Below, one piece after another: positions 11,160-23,055 of a stretch of DNA of 64,000 bases. This DNA is from Cristatella mucedo. Its lineage: Eukaryota > Bryozoa > Phylactolaemata > Cristatellidae. The notes below the pieces were generated by a model. That model made no database searches. It was not told where the DNA came from and saw only the letters and a program-made list of their open reading frames with translations. The position numbers and the translations under genes were made by a program. The DNA lies in NCBI GenBank assembly GCA_009760855.2, contig WPIO01000124.1:1147083-1211082 (forward strand), read 5' to 3'. Each line of letters begins with the position of its first letter. The first letter of the stretch is position 1.

Positions 11160-13440
11160 TGTATTTCATATATGACGGACAGCGTTGATCTATCTTTGAG
11201 AGAAGTTATCTACGAAATAATTATAAAAATGAAGATTAGAACCGACGTTATCACTGTAGAAAAATAATGCTTTCTCCGAAATAAAAGCGATTGCAAAACT
11301 ATAAACTTATTAAACGGGAACACATCTGATCCTCGGTAATTAATTCCCTACGGTCACTAGAGTCGGTGAATAAACACCATCGCGAATCTGCTTTGCCAAC
11401 ATCATTAGCCTAATATCTATTTTTGGGCGCAAGGTGCACTTTGCATCGCGTCGGCCTTTTTAATATTGTTAAGGATCTCTACAAAGATGCTGCCCTCTTG
11501 AATCTTTGAGTACATGTTTGCCATAAAAGAATCCAATGGAACTTTTCGCAAAGCGTAATATTCCAACTCGAGCCTAGCGATTCCAGCAACGATTACCAAA
11601 ATTCCTCAATCTTAACCAGTCCAATCGCGTGAATAGGAACATCAGATGGCTGCAACATTGTAGCCTTTGCGTTCGTATCCAAAGATCGTGGAGATAAAGG
11701 TCGTGACGAGTCGTGTGATAGGAGAAAGGTGATGAAAGGTCGTGTGATAGGAGATGGAGCCAATTTATTCATTCTCTATATAAAAAATAGTGACAATTTT
11801 TGTATCGGAGGAGAGAATAGCATACATGGGACTGATGATGAAACAGACACTGTAAGAGCTGGCTGCGTATCACTGGTAGTAGCCACTGCTGGCGTTGTCT
11901 CTACTGGACTGACTGGGGTTTATCGTAGCTTGTTGCTAGCTGACATGGTCGTCTGACGAGTGCTCAAATCCGTAAAAACGCTCGGCAGAACTGCGTAAAC
12001 CTCATCCTTAAAGATGGGTTTGATGTCAGGTGTAACTCCGCTAACACTCGAAAACATTGCAAGAATCTGATCTGCAACCCAAGTGCTGTAGCTGATAATT
12101 TATGGCATAAATCTGAGACCCAACGTCAGCTTCAAAGTCAGCTGTAACTGTAAAGTTTTCAGCCTGAATGAGATTCTGTGTCTCAGTCTCACACTGAGCG
12201 ATGTATGACTTTTTCACGTACGCTTCAGTAAACACGGAAGCTGTCAGAAGCGAGCGGTCGAACATCGTAAGGCACGAGTTTATATTTAACGATTTTAATA
12301 AATAATACGAAATGCATGTTTTGTTACAGTTTCTGAGCTGTAGTAGCATTACCAGCGGTATTAACAGCAGCAGCAGGTAGTAACAGCAGGCGTTAACATT
12401 TCCTTTCATATACTAATGCAACAAATTAAGGCACTGTACTTTAGTGATTGACCATATCTGATTACCAAAGTCTGGCATGATAGGTAGTATGCTGATTGTT
12501 GTAGAATAAATAAGAGTTACAGCTTTTTTACACGTATTCCTACATTAGTGAAACCATTGCTACTTGGAGTTATTGTCAAATATTGACATGGAAAATTAGC
12601 TCCTCCAACAATTTAAAATCTTCCATCTATCGCAGCAAATAAAGTATTAAAACTATCATTTATATAAATCTTAAATTGACCATTCGCAGCCGTCACAATC
12701 CTGAATAATTTGGATAATTTAAAGTCTATACTAGCGATGACAGGTAAGATATCAACGACTGCTAGTGCACCGACACCAGTGTTGCTGTTTCCTATACCTA
12801 GCAGTTTCACTAAACGTTGGAGTATAAGATGTGTCTGGCATGGTGCTTGAAGCTGAAGAAACTATGCCTAGCAAAGTCGTTTCTACACTACTACTGGGGT
12901 TCTAAATATGCTCTAAGTGTGATAGAAGATTGATATACTTGCGAAACTTACTAAGGCTGCAAACCCTAGGATCTCCATGCATTAGGCAGTCAGCGCCAGC
13001 ACATCTTAATTTAGTGGTTTAACTAGCATTCTATTGAGGATATCTCTAGTCGTGTCTTTTCGCATAATCTTTTAAATCTGTAAAGATAAATCTATCTCTT
13101 TCTATGATAAATGTAAAAAAGTAAACTTTAGTTAAAGCAACCAAAATAAATCCTTTGCTTAGACTCTGTCACTAAGTCTATATCCATTCGCAATCTATGT
13201 TTAGCATAATTAATAGCAATACCCTCCTCGATATGAAATCTACCCAAATTTCTGATAGCTACCAAGCGATCTATGTATTATATAGTATTTCAGCAATACT
13301 TTAATTTTTTAACACCTGTTTAAGAATAGAATCAGTTGTGTATTTGCTTGTAATCCTGCAAATATGATCAGCTAGCGTCATTTCTTTCTATACTGAGTAA
13401 AGTATTGTTTAAAAAATATTCTTAATGAGTGAAAAGGAAA
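11160..13440 (-). pseudogene. Broken minus-strand ORFs of the Polinton-like region
   Basis: Short frames occur at 11,417-11,599, 12,041-12,409 and 12,613-12,810, all minus. Some flow into each other by frameshift: the frame at 12,041-12,409 (YVKKSYIAQCETETQN, TADFEADVGSQIYAINYQ) appears to continue below 12,040 in another frame (TPDIKPIFKDEVYAVLP). The set looks like one or two decayed genes downstream of the polymerase. I could not match them to capsid, ATPase or protease families by eye. Confidence 0.35.
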
Positions 13441-14099
13441 TGATTAACTATAAGTACACATTTAACGGGATTCTTATTTTCTCAATACCTTCTTTAATTC
13501 TGTAAATACAGTAAGCGTAATTATGGCAATCACAATCAAGCCAATAGTGCTTATTATCATGCGATGATAGTACTATCTTACTTAAGTTTTTAGTTTCTAT
13601 ATTATGCTAACTTGGAACAATTTTCACAAACTTCCTACAACAGCCTTTTGTAAACCTAGAAACCTTGCCAGCATCAGATTTGTAAACCCTCTTAGTGTCA
13701 CTTATAAACTCAAACGACTTCTTTGAATCATTCAAGCAACTGACGTAATCATCATGGAATAACTCATTACAACTTGCAGCAGCTGAAACAACACCATTCA
13801 CCTTTGCCTTTTGCTTAATATTACCCTTCGCACAAGTATTTAAAGCTTTGGCCTCAATGCACATACTTCCGATATTGGATTTCCCTCCATCTCATCCTTT
13901 AACTTACCAAATTCATCATTATCATACCATTCCTTTGACATTGAAATATCCTTGTAAATATCTTCAGTCTCAATCATTATCACTAATTAATCAGTATCAG
14001 TACAAAGTAGACTAATCTTATCATCATACTTTGGCTTTAAGAACTCTTTTTAACAAATTTGCATGTGTAATTTTGAAAATTCCAATATTGTAGCACCTA

Positions 14100-14429
14100 C
14101 CGTATTTTTACGAGTATAGATCGCAGTTTTCCCATTTTTTGAAAAAATAATCCTACGAATTATACACTGCAAGTCAATGTCAGTCACTGCGTACAATGAA
14201 AGTGACGATTCAGACATTCACAATGTTGCAGAAGACTATGAAGATGTTAACACGGATAATGATGAAGAGTTTCTTGCTAACTGTGATAATGAAAGCAAAC
14301 CTATATTAATAAAGATTGTGCTATATTTCAGTAATAATATTTTTCAATAGAAAAATTTTCCAAAAATGTTGTCCATAAATTTAGGGTGGGACTTATACTT
14401 GAGTACGACTTATACTCGTAAAAATACGG
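14100..14429. mobile_element. pogo-like MITE inserted in the polymerase pseudogene
   Basis: Perfect 19 bp terminal inverted repeats: CCGTATTTTTACGAGTATA at 14,100-14,118 and its reverse complement at 14,411-14,429. The left flank is TA; on the right the dinucleotide is GA, probably a mutated TA target duplication. Inside, the plus strand reads an acidic stretch (ESDDSDIHNVAEDYEDVN) that resembles the acidic tail of pogo-type transposases, so it may be an internal-deletion derivative. Family is inferred from TIR style and TA target. Confidence 0.7.
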
Positions 14430-15102
14430 GACATATCGTTTAGTAACGCCTTATCTCTTTCTATCTCGAATATCACCAATGTATCAATAAAAGATCTATA
14501 ATTAGCAAACCTAGGATCTCTCATTTAATTAATTGTAAAATCTCTCCCCATTTTCATGAACGACATTAACAATTCAAGTCTTAGTACTTTTTTAAATATC
14601 CATATATTTTACCATGTATCTGATTTATTGCACCCTTGGAGGTATTCCTTCTAAAGTTATCACTGCCAGCGCTAAACTTTCTCTCAGCAAACGTATCGAT
14701 ATGTGGTTTCATCCATTTACTTTGAGTGAATACGTAAGCAGCTTTAAAAACCAGCAACTTCGTTATCATGTTTCAAACAAAACTGTAAATTATGATAGTG
14801 AATCGATTAATCCATTTTTGGATTAAAATCACAGTCTAACTTTGGAACTTTCGTAAAATTAGTCTTGAATATTCACCGATGCTAATTTAGTTCCGAATCT
14901 TTAACTGTCCTATTTTTAGGACATAGAAGTAGATAATCATTATGATCATCATGAAGATCCTTCGGATATTCCAAATCAACAATAAAATCAGCAACAATGT
15001 TCATCAGATTCTTCAATAGCATTTATTCTATCCTCATCCCAACCACTAGGACTTAACGATTTAATATCCCCACATAGTAGTGATTGCAACATTATATAAT
15101 TA

Positions 15103-15236
15103 ACTCATTTGTATAGCGCCCCAAGAGAACTTAATCTCTATTCAGGCGCTTCACATATTCCTCCGGGCTCGAGCCCACGACCTCAGCCAGACCTTGGTCG
15201 GGGGTGAGCACCTTAACCGCTGGACCAAACCAGCTC
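15103..15236 (-). repeat. SINE-B copy 2, inserted in the polymerase pseudogene
   Basis: In reverse complement it reads CTGGTTTGGTCCAGCGGTTA, then GGGCTCGAGCCC as the B box, then GTGAAGCGCCTGAATAGAG and AGGGGCGCTAT-type tail sequence ending in AT-rich DNA. The polymerase frame is recognisable on both sides. Confidence 0.8.
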
Positions 15237-17689
15237 GGCATAACATTTCTGTAGGGTAAAAAACTACCTGCATCATCATAAACTATCCAAGCCTTTGGTT
15301 TAACTAGCCGTAACTAGGAACTAGAGGATTATTAGCTTTAGTATATCTCATCTTAGTCTGACAAATACCACCTCTAATACCACTCTTAAATAAGTGATAT
15401 TTCTAAAGATCTTTAATTAACGATAATTCGCTGTTCGTATGTCTTAACATTGCTTTCCAAGAATAGTGATGTTATGATAAGTATTTTGACGGATCTAACT
15501 TGAACACATTAATCAAATCAGCTTTAGAGTCTCAAAGCATCTGCCAATAATGTGAGATCAAGAAGTATATATAAATCACGATAGTCATCGAGGTCATTAA
15601 TAGCAAAAGAGCTCCAAATTTTTTAGCAAGCTTAAACTTGTAGTCTTCCGTTGAAATAGTTTTACTAGATGTCAATGATGATGAACATTTCTTTATAGAT
15701 AGTAGCGAATTTTCATTAAACTTATCTCAAGAATCTATGTACTCATAAGGATATACACCTTTCATGGACAACATTGGTTACAAATTAGAACTGTAGCTAT
15801 CTTTATAGAATTCTGTAAAGATGTTATTATTAATCTTAAATCTCTCTTGCAAAATACCATATTTAGTCATTGAAGTAACTATCTCACTCAAACTTGCATT
15901 CATAAACTGATAAGTAACTTTAAATTCGAGATTTTTAACTCCTCATCATTTACTTTTCCAAGTTATTGGCTATTGGTTCAGCAACAATTCCAAAATGCGA
16001 AAAGGCCTTAGTTATTATGTGAGAATCGTATCCCCTTAAACCATGAAACATAACTGGCAAACGCCATCTAGTAGCACAAAATGCTGTGACTAAATTACAC
16101 TCGTGATGTGCTGCACCTCTATAGTGACTAATAAATTGACAATGATGCCTACCTTCTTACTCGAAACAATAGACTCATGCTTACACATCCAGCAAAACTT
16201 GGAGGCCTAAAATTCTATCTCTTGTTCAGCAGTTAGACTAGACTCGCTAATTTCAGTTTCAATTATCTTTCATTTCAACTTATGAGACAACTTAAACAAG
16301 CTATCGAACACAACCATTGCCCCTTTCCAGAAACGATGCTGCCTTCTTTCCATTTCAATCAATAGGCAGCTGAGCATGTAACATGCTTTTGTAAAACAAA
16401 ATCACCATCATTGAATAATGTACTGTCAAAATTATCGCATTTTCACTTTGTTCCTTATCCAATATCGATCCAAAGTTGATGCATGTCAAATAAATGGAGA
16501 GATATTAAGCTTGTAAAAATCAAAGAACTTGGATGTAGCTTTCTTACCGCCAGGCATGATTTAAGTAGTAGCCCTAGTAATAATATCTTCGAAAACTAAA
16601 TTTCGAGACTCGAGCTTGTCTTTCGAGAAAAATCTTGCAAAGCACCCATAGAAATACATAACAGTACCAACACCAAAATCAAGCTTACGACATAGAGAAC
16701 TAAAATTATTTATGAACACGCAATACTCACAAAATCCATCCTTTATCAATAGTAGATTAACATGCCTACCAGCTACTTCCGTTACATTCTTTACCAACCT
16801 GAAACCTAAAATCCAAAGATCAACGTGATGGATTGGGATATTAATACTAACGCCAAACAGCTTTGATAGTTTATTGATATCCTATTGATATCCTTTAGAG
16901 ACAAATCCATCACGGAAGTAGCATCAGTCTGATGATGACAATACTGTTTGCAAGAATTGGAACAAAGCTCAGGATGGGACTCCTTAGGATGTAACAATCT
17001 TAAAACACACGAAGTGCGCACATGTAATCTTCATTCTTTATATTAATGCAAGCTCAGTGCGGCAATGTATTTACGTAGAGGTATTTTAAGAGCCTTCAGA
17101 GATTGGCTTAAACTGAGCAATAATCATATCTAAAGTGGCAATTATGTTGATTCTTCAACCAGATCCCATCTTACTTTCACTATCAGCATAATTAAAGTCA
17201 ATCAATTTAGTGATCAATTAAACTCATTATGAAATATTTGAGAAAGACTTTGTATTTGAGTTTTCATATGCACAACAGTAGTCACGTACGTTTTCTTGTT
17301 TTATTACATCACTAGTACGATCAATAACATGTTCCTACCTTAAACATAACAGTAAATAATGCAAAAGGTTTTCTAACTTCAGCTAAAACCTTTAAAGCAT
17401 CGACTTTAAACCTATTAATATCTGCAGGTAAGACAATAATCTTCTTCTTCGTTTAAAAGCAATAGACTTAAACCCTACCATCACTCCTAACACCTGGCAT
17501 CTTAATGAAACCAACATTTCCAATCCTAGATCAACCTACATATGGTGTAGTAGAACTCTTAACATGACGTCTATGCATTGCCTCCTCATAAAAGCGATGG
17601 TAGTTCAGAAAATGCCTAGCCAACCCCATCTTTATATACCTATACCTCCTTTAATTGAAATCAAGTGTACACAGCTTATCTAACAGGAC

Positions 17690-17851
17690 ATGTCGCGAGA
17701 AGGAAATTTAATACTACCTGAAAATAAAATAAAACGCTCTCGAAAACCTAAAATGAGTGAACAGTTTTACTTTACAGACCATCGAGGTTTAGAGGAGCGA
17801 GTCCAAGGTGCGTCTTTAAAGCATAGTTTTTCACTCATCAAGGCCCACTGA
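17690..17851 (+). CDS. Small basic ORF, unassigned
   Basis: 53 codons from ATG to TGA, with a basic N-terminal half (NKIKRSRKPKMSEQ). It is intact and lies divergent from the polymerase. I do not recognise it. It may be a surviving small Polinton gene or chance. Confidence 0.25.
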   Translation: MSREGNLILPENKIKRSRKPKMSEQFYFTDHRGLEERVQGASLKHSFSLIKAH

Positions 17852-18354
17852 AACGTTAACATGCTAAATCGGTCAGATCTTAAATGTGCTAAAGGCTATT
17901 ACGTGTTCCTTAATTATAGTAATTAGAAACCCAATATTTCATAATTTATGGCTTAGATCGCCCAAACAGCGATCAGCGCTTGTGATTGATCGCTTGTACT
18001 TTAGGCTTTGAAGTAGTGAGCTGTAAGCCGTGGCGGGTGCTGTGAATACGCCACTAACCGCAGCTTTGTTAGGGGCACGAAATTAATTTTGAGGGATGAA
18101 CATTCTTGATTACCGTAGCTATCTGCAATCGTCGCCACACTTACATTTTTTGGTGCTGCACTTAAGACTTGTTTGCTGTGCTTCGAGACGAGCAGGGTTC
18201 ACCAGTATTGGTCACGAATCTTTAACGAGTAGCACTTGTTACGTGAGCTGTGTTAATAGCGAAGGACTTCAGCTTAGCGTGATCCTAATAATATGGCCGC
18301 CTAAGTTGCCGAAAGTTACCAGGGAGCCTGCTCAGAGTGTACGGTCTACAAACG

Positions 18355-18500
<146 letters not shown>

Positions 18501-18714
18501 GGGATCACTGTTTATAGAACTATGCAGTCAATACTGCTGCCGGTCAGGATAGCAGGACATAGCAAAGGCTTGACTGTTCAGGGACAAACAGTGTATGTCG
18601 GTCCTAGAGGGACAATTATTAGCACAATATGGCGAAGCCAATTTATGCATGGTGTTACAAAAGGTGTGGTGCGCTTATGTAGTATACTCCAAATACCCGC
18701 TTAGACTGTATATG

Positions 18715-19300
18715 CAGTCATCCCCAGACTTACGACAGTTTGACATGCAAAAATACCGTGGTGCGAACTCAGCCACGATCACGCAAAAAATGAAAATTAA
18801 GATGTATCCAAGAAAAATGTCAAATCCGATTTGACAACGACAAAAAAGTGGAGAGGAAATTATTTCTGACAATGCTATGCATTGTAGGTATTGAGGGCTC
18901 TCTCATGCTAAAGTAACGTGCTAGAGGTAAGACGTGTTCAGAGTGATATCGTGCGTTCTCGTGTTTTGTATTGTGATTTTACCTTTCGCTACTTTATTAC
19001 TTTATTTACTTTTTATTAGATATTAGACTTATTTTGAGATGACTGAAAAAGAAAACAGCTTAATCTCAATTCTTATTTTACAAAAACAGAAACGAGTAAA
19101 CCGTAGTCGTCTACTAGCAAAGAAGCTGATTCACCTCAGCCATCTACCAGACAGAAGAGTTGGCAGGAAGAAGAAGTGATAATCCTTCAGCTCCAAGATC
19201 GTCTCCTCTCGAGATCAACTCCTCCCGACAGCATTCAATGTACAGTACTACAATTACCAGGTTCTTTATGCCCAAAACTACTTCACATTATGGTACGTAT
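18715..19300 (+). mobile_element. Tigger/pogo-like DNA transposon fragment
   Basis: It starts with CAGTCATCCCCAGACTTACG, which is like the termini of Tigger-type (pogo group) elements. Farther on, at 19,100-19,290, a broken frame is rich in Ser and Pro (PQPSTRQKSWQEEE), as in the tails of such transposases. No opposite terminus was found, so the element is truncated or the call is wrong. Confidence 0.35.
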
Positions 19301-19375
19301 ATATAACCTTATTTACGTGTTCCTATTTATTTATTATTTGTTAAATATTTAAAAAATCAATTCGTCTACCTCTCT

Positions 19376-19623
19376 ATGCCTTCTTCATCATTTTCAGCGG
19401 TCCTGAGCTGCTACTTCCAGGCTACTCACTACCTCAACTGCTCTCCTGATTCTGCTATGCTTCCCACTGTGTCTTTGTTTTGCGAGACGAAGTCTGTTGG
19501 CTACCGAATGCATACCGAAACCTGCTTAAGCTGTGAGTGCGCTCTACAAAACTCTCCTGCGAAATACCCACCTAGTCTTGATGGCTTTGTGGAGTTACAG
19601 ACAGAGATACATTACATTGCAAA

Positions 19624-19628
<5 letters not shown>
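19376..19628 (+). mobile_element. LINE-B 3' end fragment
   Basis: It reads the LINE-B C-terminal end and 3' UTR (LSCYFQATHYLNCSPDSAM, then GAAGTCTGTTGGCTACCGAA and a final GTGGAGTTACAGACAGAGA). The same order is seen at 48.5 kb, and on the minus strand at 52.1 and 60 kb. It is followed directly by the CA microsatellite, which probably grew from the LINE tail. Confidence 0.75.

Positions 19629-19684
<56 letters not shown>
19629..19684. repeat. (CA)28 microsatellite
   Basis: Pure CA dinucleotide run of about 56 bp next to the LINE-B 3' end. Confidence 0.97.
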
Positions 19685-19687
<3 letters not shown>

Positions 19688-19989
19688 TTATATATACATA
19701 GGTATATGTTTTTTCTAGCTCTCACCTTCCTTGCATCCCGATGACTCGCTGACTCGCATCGTTGTGGTGAGCACCTCGGCGGTAATATAAACGCGCTTAC
19801 AAACGTAGTTTAGGCTAGTCAGCTCGTTTCTGGACCTATCTAACGCTGCGGACGCGCACGATGCTACCTACGCACCGAGGCAGGGCTTTGTGAGTCTTGC
19901 AGGCACACTCACAATGACTGCGCCCCAGATGTGCCTCAGTGCAGCCAGAGGCAGGCAGGCAGTATAGCTCTTTGTTAGGCTCGCCTACG

Positions 19990-21252
19990 CAGAGTCAGCA
20001 TTGCTTCGGGTGTATGACGACCTACTTAGGAATGCAGACATGGCTAGAGTATCTCTGCTTGTTTTGCTCGATCTTTCGGCAGCTTTTGATGCCATCGATC
20101 ACAGAGTTCTTCTAGAGCGCCTCTCATCTCACCTGGGCATCACTGGCACATCTCTGCAGTGGTTCAGGTCCTATCTCAGTGGGAGACTCCAGAGTATTGA
20201 CGTGAATGGACAAAGATCATCCGAAGAACCTCTGACGTATGGGTTACCTCATGGCTCTGTGCTTGATCCGGTTCTTTTCACTGTCTATACTCTCCTTCTG
20301 CACTGGGGCAGCTCTCAGGTTAGCCGCGATCTAGCCCTTGCCTTAGTGGATCTGGCTAGGGCACCTAGAGCGGGCGGACTAGCCAAGTAGTATTGGGTAG
20401 GGGACACATTAGTTAACCGGGAGCGAAGCTATGTGTCCGTCTGACAGCGATATCTGCTCAGTTTAGAATGTAGCTTCGTTCAGACGAAAGCGGTCAGGAT
20501 GTGGACCGACTACTGTGCTCCATTAGACAAAAAAGCGAAAGGATGGCAAGCTGGCGCAGGAGCCATTTAATACATTACAGGCGGACGCGAATAGGCCTGA
20601 GAACGGACACCAAGAGCTGGGGTCCGACAACGAAGCAGCTACGCTCAAGGTCAGGAGTTCAGAGAGAAAGAGAGTATACACGAAACGACTGATAGAGTTC
20701 GGGGCTGCAGCTTCGGTAGTCGATGCGAGACTACGCTCGAGAGTACGAGAGTCAAACCCACGGCGGCGAACAGCTAAGTGCAACTTAGACTGCTCGGTTG
20801 TGTTCTGTCGGCTACTCAGTTAGCTGCTCATATCTCGGGGTGCAGTAGCGGTCGGCCTTCGGGGTCGGAACCATCGCTAGCGACGCAGGCGTAGGGTAGC
20901 TTATTGCAGTCGGGCTTCGGGAGTTCTCTTGCAGTTTACTCCGTCGCTCCGCGCTTGGGGTAGTTTATTGTACTCGGGCTCGGGAGTTCGCGAAGTTAAC
21001 TCCGTCGGTCCGGTGCAGCGTAAAGAGCTTTCGCCGGCGCGTAACCATTGCTAACAGGCCCACAATAAACTGTTGCTTTCGGCACCCAGTTGTGGCCGCT
21101 CGTGTCTTAACCGCGCTGCAGCACTGCACCACACCGTCTACCGGTGGACGAGGAACGGGGGACAAACACCTTCGCGGTCACACTTCTAGCCGATGTAGTT
21201 GCCAGGCACAACACTTCTGTGCAGACGATACTCAGTTGTACCTTTGCTGCTG
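19990..21252 (+). mobile_element. LINE-A copy 3, RT fragment split by an LTR
   Basis: The RT palm block is well kept (LLDLSAAFDAIDHRVLLERL, FRSYLSGRLQSIDVNGQRS, GLPHGSVLDPVLF), then breaks at 20,298 and resumes at 21,183 with the next LINE-A bases (TAGCCGATGTAGTTGCCAGG), running to ACGATACTCAGTTGTACC, after which similarity stops near 21,252. One open frame (20,001-20,390) covers the first part and runs into the insert. Confidence 0.8.
20299..21182 (+). mobile_element. Solo LTR (884 bp) with 4 bp target duplication
   Basis: It begins TGCACTGG and ends GGTCACA, that is TG...CA, flanked by CTTC at 20,295-20,298 and 21,183-21,186. Removing it and one CTTC restores the uninterrupted LINE-A sequence seen at 4,050-4,075. 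It contains CACAATAAACTG (AATAAA, about 21,061) that could be a polyadenylation signal, so the plus orientation is suggested. No internal gag-pol was found, so a solo LTR left by recombination is inferred. The 4-bp duplication fits several LTR groups (for example Gypsy). Confidence 0.75.
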
Positions 21253-22010
21253 GCAAGTGCTGAGCATTTCGTCTGCCCTTGTGATTTATCCTATGTCTCG
21301 ACTCTCCCTAAAGCCCAGTTCGGCTCTGCCACCCCTCACCATTACAGGAGCCAGCCTTGTAGCGACCGGTGCTCGGATGAGGCGATCGTGCAATGCAGAT
21401 CGGCTGACTGAGCCGGCAATGACAGCCGGATTTGCGCCTCGCGTGTGGCGTCGATGGAGATGGCCGCGAAGACGGCTCGAGGCGTAAGCAGTCTTCATAG
21501 ATAGCCTCGACCGTGACGCCCATGTATATTTTTCTATGTACGCACCCTGCTAATCTCGTACTGCGTGTATCGTTTTCCTTTTAACTTTTTTGTTAGCCTG
21601 TTGATTTTAGTTGGTGCATAATAATATTTATTGAGCGTTGTCCTGTGTGGATTTACATGCCTGGCAAGGCACCCGGGCTGTCAACGGGTCCATTCAGGAT
21701 GGACAAACTTGTTAACTGGTGAAAGTAGGCACGCGAATTCGGCCTCGGTGAATGTCATTGGCAGCAGGCCCGCTAGGCCCAAAGTTGCTCGAGCCCATAG
21801 ATATAACTGTTGTCTGTCGCAATTAGCTATCGCCGATTGTCGAGGCTACCGAAACTTTGTGGAGGCTGTAGCCAGGTGTCGTTAGCCCCTTTTCAAGCCG
21901 ATGCATGGAATATATTGTTGAGCCCAAACATTGTCGTCTGCGTGCTCGAGAATTGCTTGGCTGCTGTAGTGGGTGAGGCACTGAGTCTTGCTGGCACCAC
22001 TGCCTCCCAA
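21253..22010. other. No recognisable gene
   Basis: Somewhat GC-rich. Frames of 70-131 codons overlap on both strands, with no motif and no splice pattern that I trust. Confidence 0.4.
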
Positions 22011-22014
22011 CTGA

Positions 22015-22150
22015 AGCTGGTTTGGTCCAATGGTTAAGGTGCTCGCCCCGACCAAAAAGATGTGCCTGATATCGTGGGGTCAAGCCCCAAGGCACATGTG
22101 AAGCACCTGAATAGAGATTAAGTTCTCTTAGGGCGCTAACAAATGAATTA
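22015..22150 (+). repeat. SINE-B copy 3
   Basis: Head CTGGTTTGGTCCAATGGTTA, a diverged B box (GGGGTCAAGCCCC), then ATGTGAAGCACCTGAATAGA and GTTCTCTTAGGGCGCTAAC, ending in AT-rich DNA. Confidence 0.8.
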
Positions 22151-22159
22151 TATTTTAAG

Positions 22160-22890
22160 TTTCTTTTACGAGTTAGTGTAAGGGGAGCAGGCTGGTCGGT
22201 CATCCAGGTAAGTAACATATGTCTTATTGGCCTTGCTGACCTTATCTCAACGATTTGATGCGATAATTGACGTAGATTGGGCCAGGCAGCAAATGCAGTT
22301 GCAGGGCCTCAGGCTTTGCCTGAGTGCCGATGGCTAAAAGACCACGGTTTGAGCTCACGTGGTGATTCACAAGCCGGACCGGAAGCACATCTTGACGCGT
22401 CATAAAAGTTGTTGATTATGAATTAGTAGCGCCGGAAATAAATGCTTAAATAGTCGTTAGCATATATATGCGCTAGCTTTTTCGAGTTCTCCGGTCATTT
22501 AAATAGTGCAGTTAAAGATTCTGCCAGATGATATGCCTGCCAGTAAGCGTGCTGCGTCTGTCACTCATAATCGGAGTGATTGAAAAAAATCCAAGTGAAG
22601 TTCGAGTACGGGGCTTAACTGAAAGCAAGAATAGCTTAGTGTCTGGATTAGCGGACTCGATTTTCGTACAGTAAACCTAGAGCTCTGTGCGCCGTCACAG
22701 ACTTAAGCAGACTGAACTATCAAGCCTTCCTGAGGCAAATAATAATAGTAAGTCTTGTATGGCCACTAAGAGAACCAAATATGTATGTAGGCGCTTTACT
22801 ACTGACTACTAGAGAAGCAGCACATAAGAGAATGAAAAACTCAAGGTGTCATATACAGAGAAACTCTCGAGAAAGTAACACAAGAAAAAA
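22160..22890. other. No recognisable gene
   Basis: Unassigned sequence between two SINEs. Nothing supported. Confidence 0.4.
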
Positions 22891-23055
22891 ATACTAGCTT
22901 ATTTAACAGCCTCCTTTGTAAAGCGACAGAAGAGCCTTAATGGCTATGACCGCAGCTTGCAGCAACAACAAAGGATCGCCCACCGCAGGATTTGAACCCA
23001 CGACCTCGGTCATGAAAAGCAACCGCCCTACCTAGTGTGCCACCACAGCTCAGGT
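22891..23055 (-). repeat. SINE-A copy 2
   Basis: In reverse complement: GAGCTGTGGTGGCACACTAG (A-box side), GGTCGTGGGTTCAAATCCTG (B box), then the body with AAGGCTCTTCTGTCGC and AGGAGGCTGTTAAATAAGC. It is the best-preserved B box of the family in this window. Confidence 0.85.

Larger units (their letters stand above)
13455..17150 (-). pseudogene. Polinton-type protein-primed DNA polymerase B, decayed
   Basis: Reading the minus strand from about 17.1 kb down, pieces occur in the family's order. The N-terminal segment has VNLLLIKDGF (about 16,740). Next is a CNL/RGYDSH exonuclease-side block (YRGAAHHECNL at about 16,092-16,126, then RGYDSHIITK). GVYPYEYIDS lies at about 15,740-15,770 and GIRGGICQ near 15,370. 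A lysine-rich palm segment is at 14,590-14,770, followed by the catalytic-site piece CTDTD at about 13,990 with a stop right after it. A basic C-terminal end sits near 13,455-13,560. Many stops and frameshifts lie between these, so no product is made. The MITE at 14.1-14.4 kb and the SINE at 15.1-15.24 kb interrupt it. Protein-primed PolB of Polintons and adintoviruses copies the element's own linear DNA. Confidence 0.8.
9480..17860 (-). mobile_element. Degraded Polinton/Maverick-like element
   Basis: An AT-rich block of about 8 kb whose base composition differs from its flanks. It carries a recognisable protein-primed type B DNA polymerase pseudogene (13.45-17.15 kb, minus strand) plus several short broken ORFs on both strands. 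I did not identify an integrase, packaging ATPase, protease or capsid gene with confidence, nor terminal inverted repeats, so the outer limits are approximate. Polintons usually run 15-20 kb, so this is a fragment. An adintovirus-like origin is equally possible. Confidence 0.65.

Noticed and set aside
19376-19744. 122-codon ORF with a Thr-His repeat
   Set aside because: It combines a LINE-B 3' end with the CA microsatellite.
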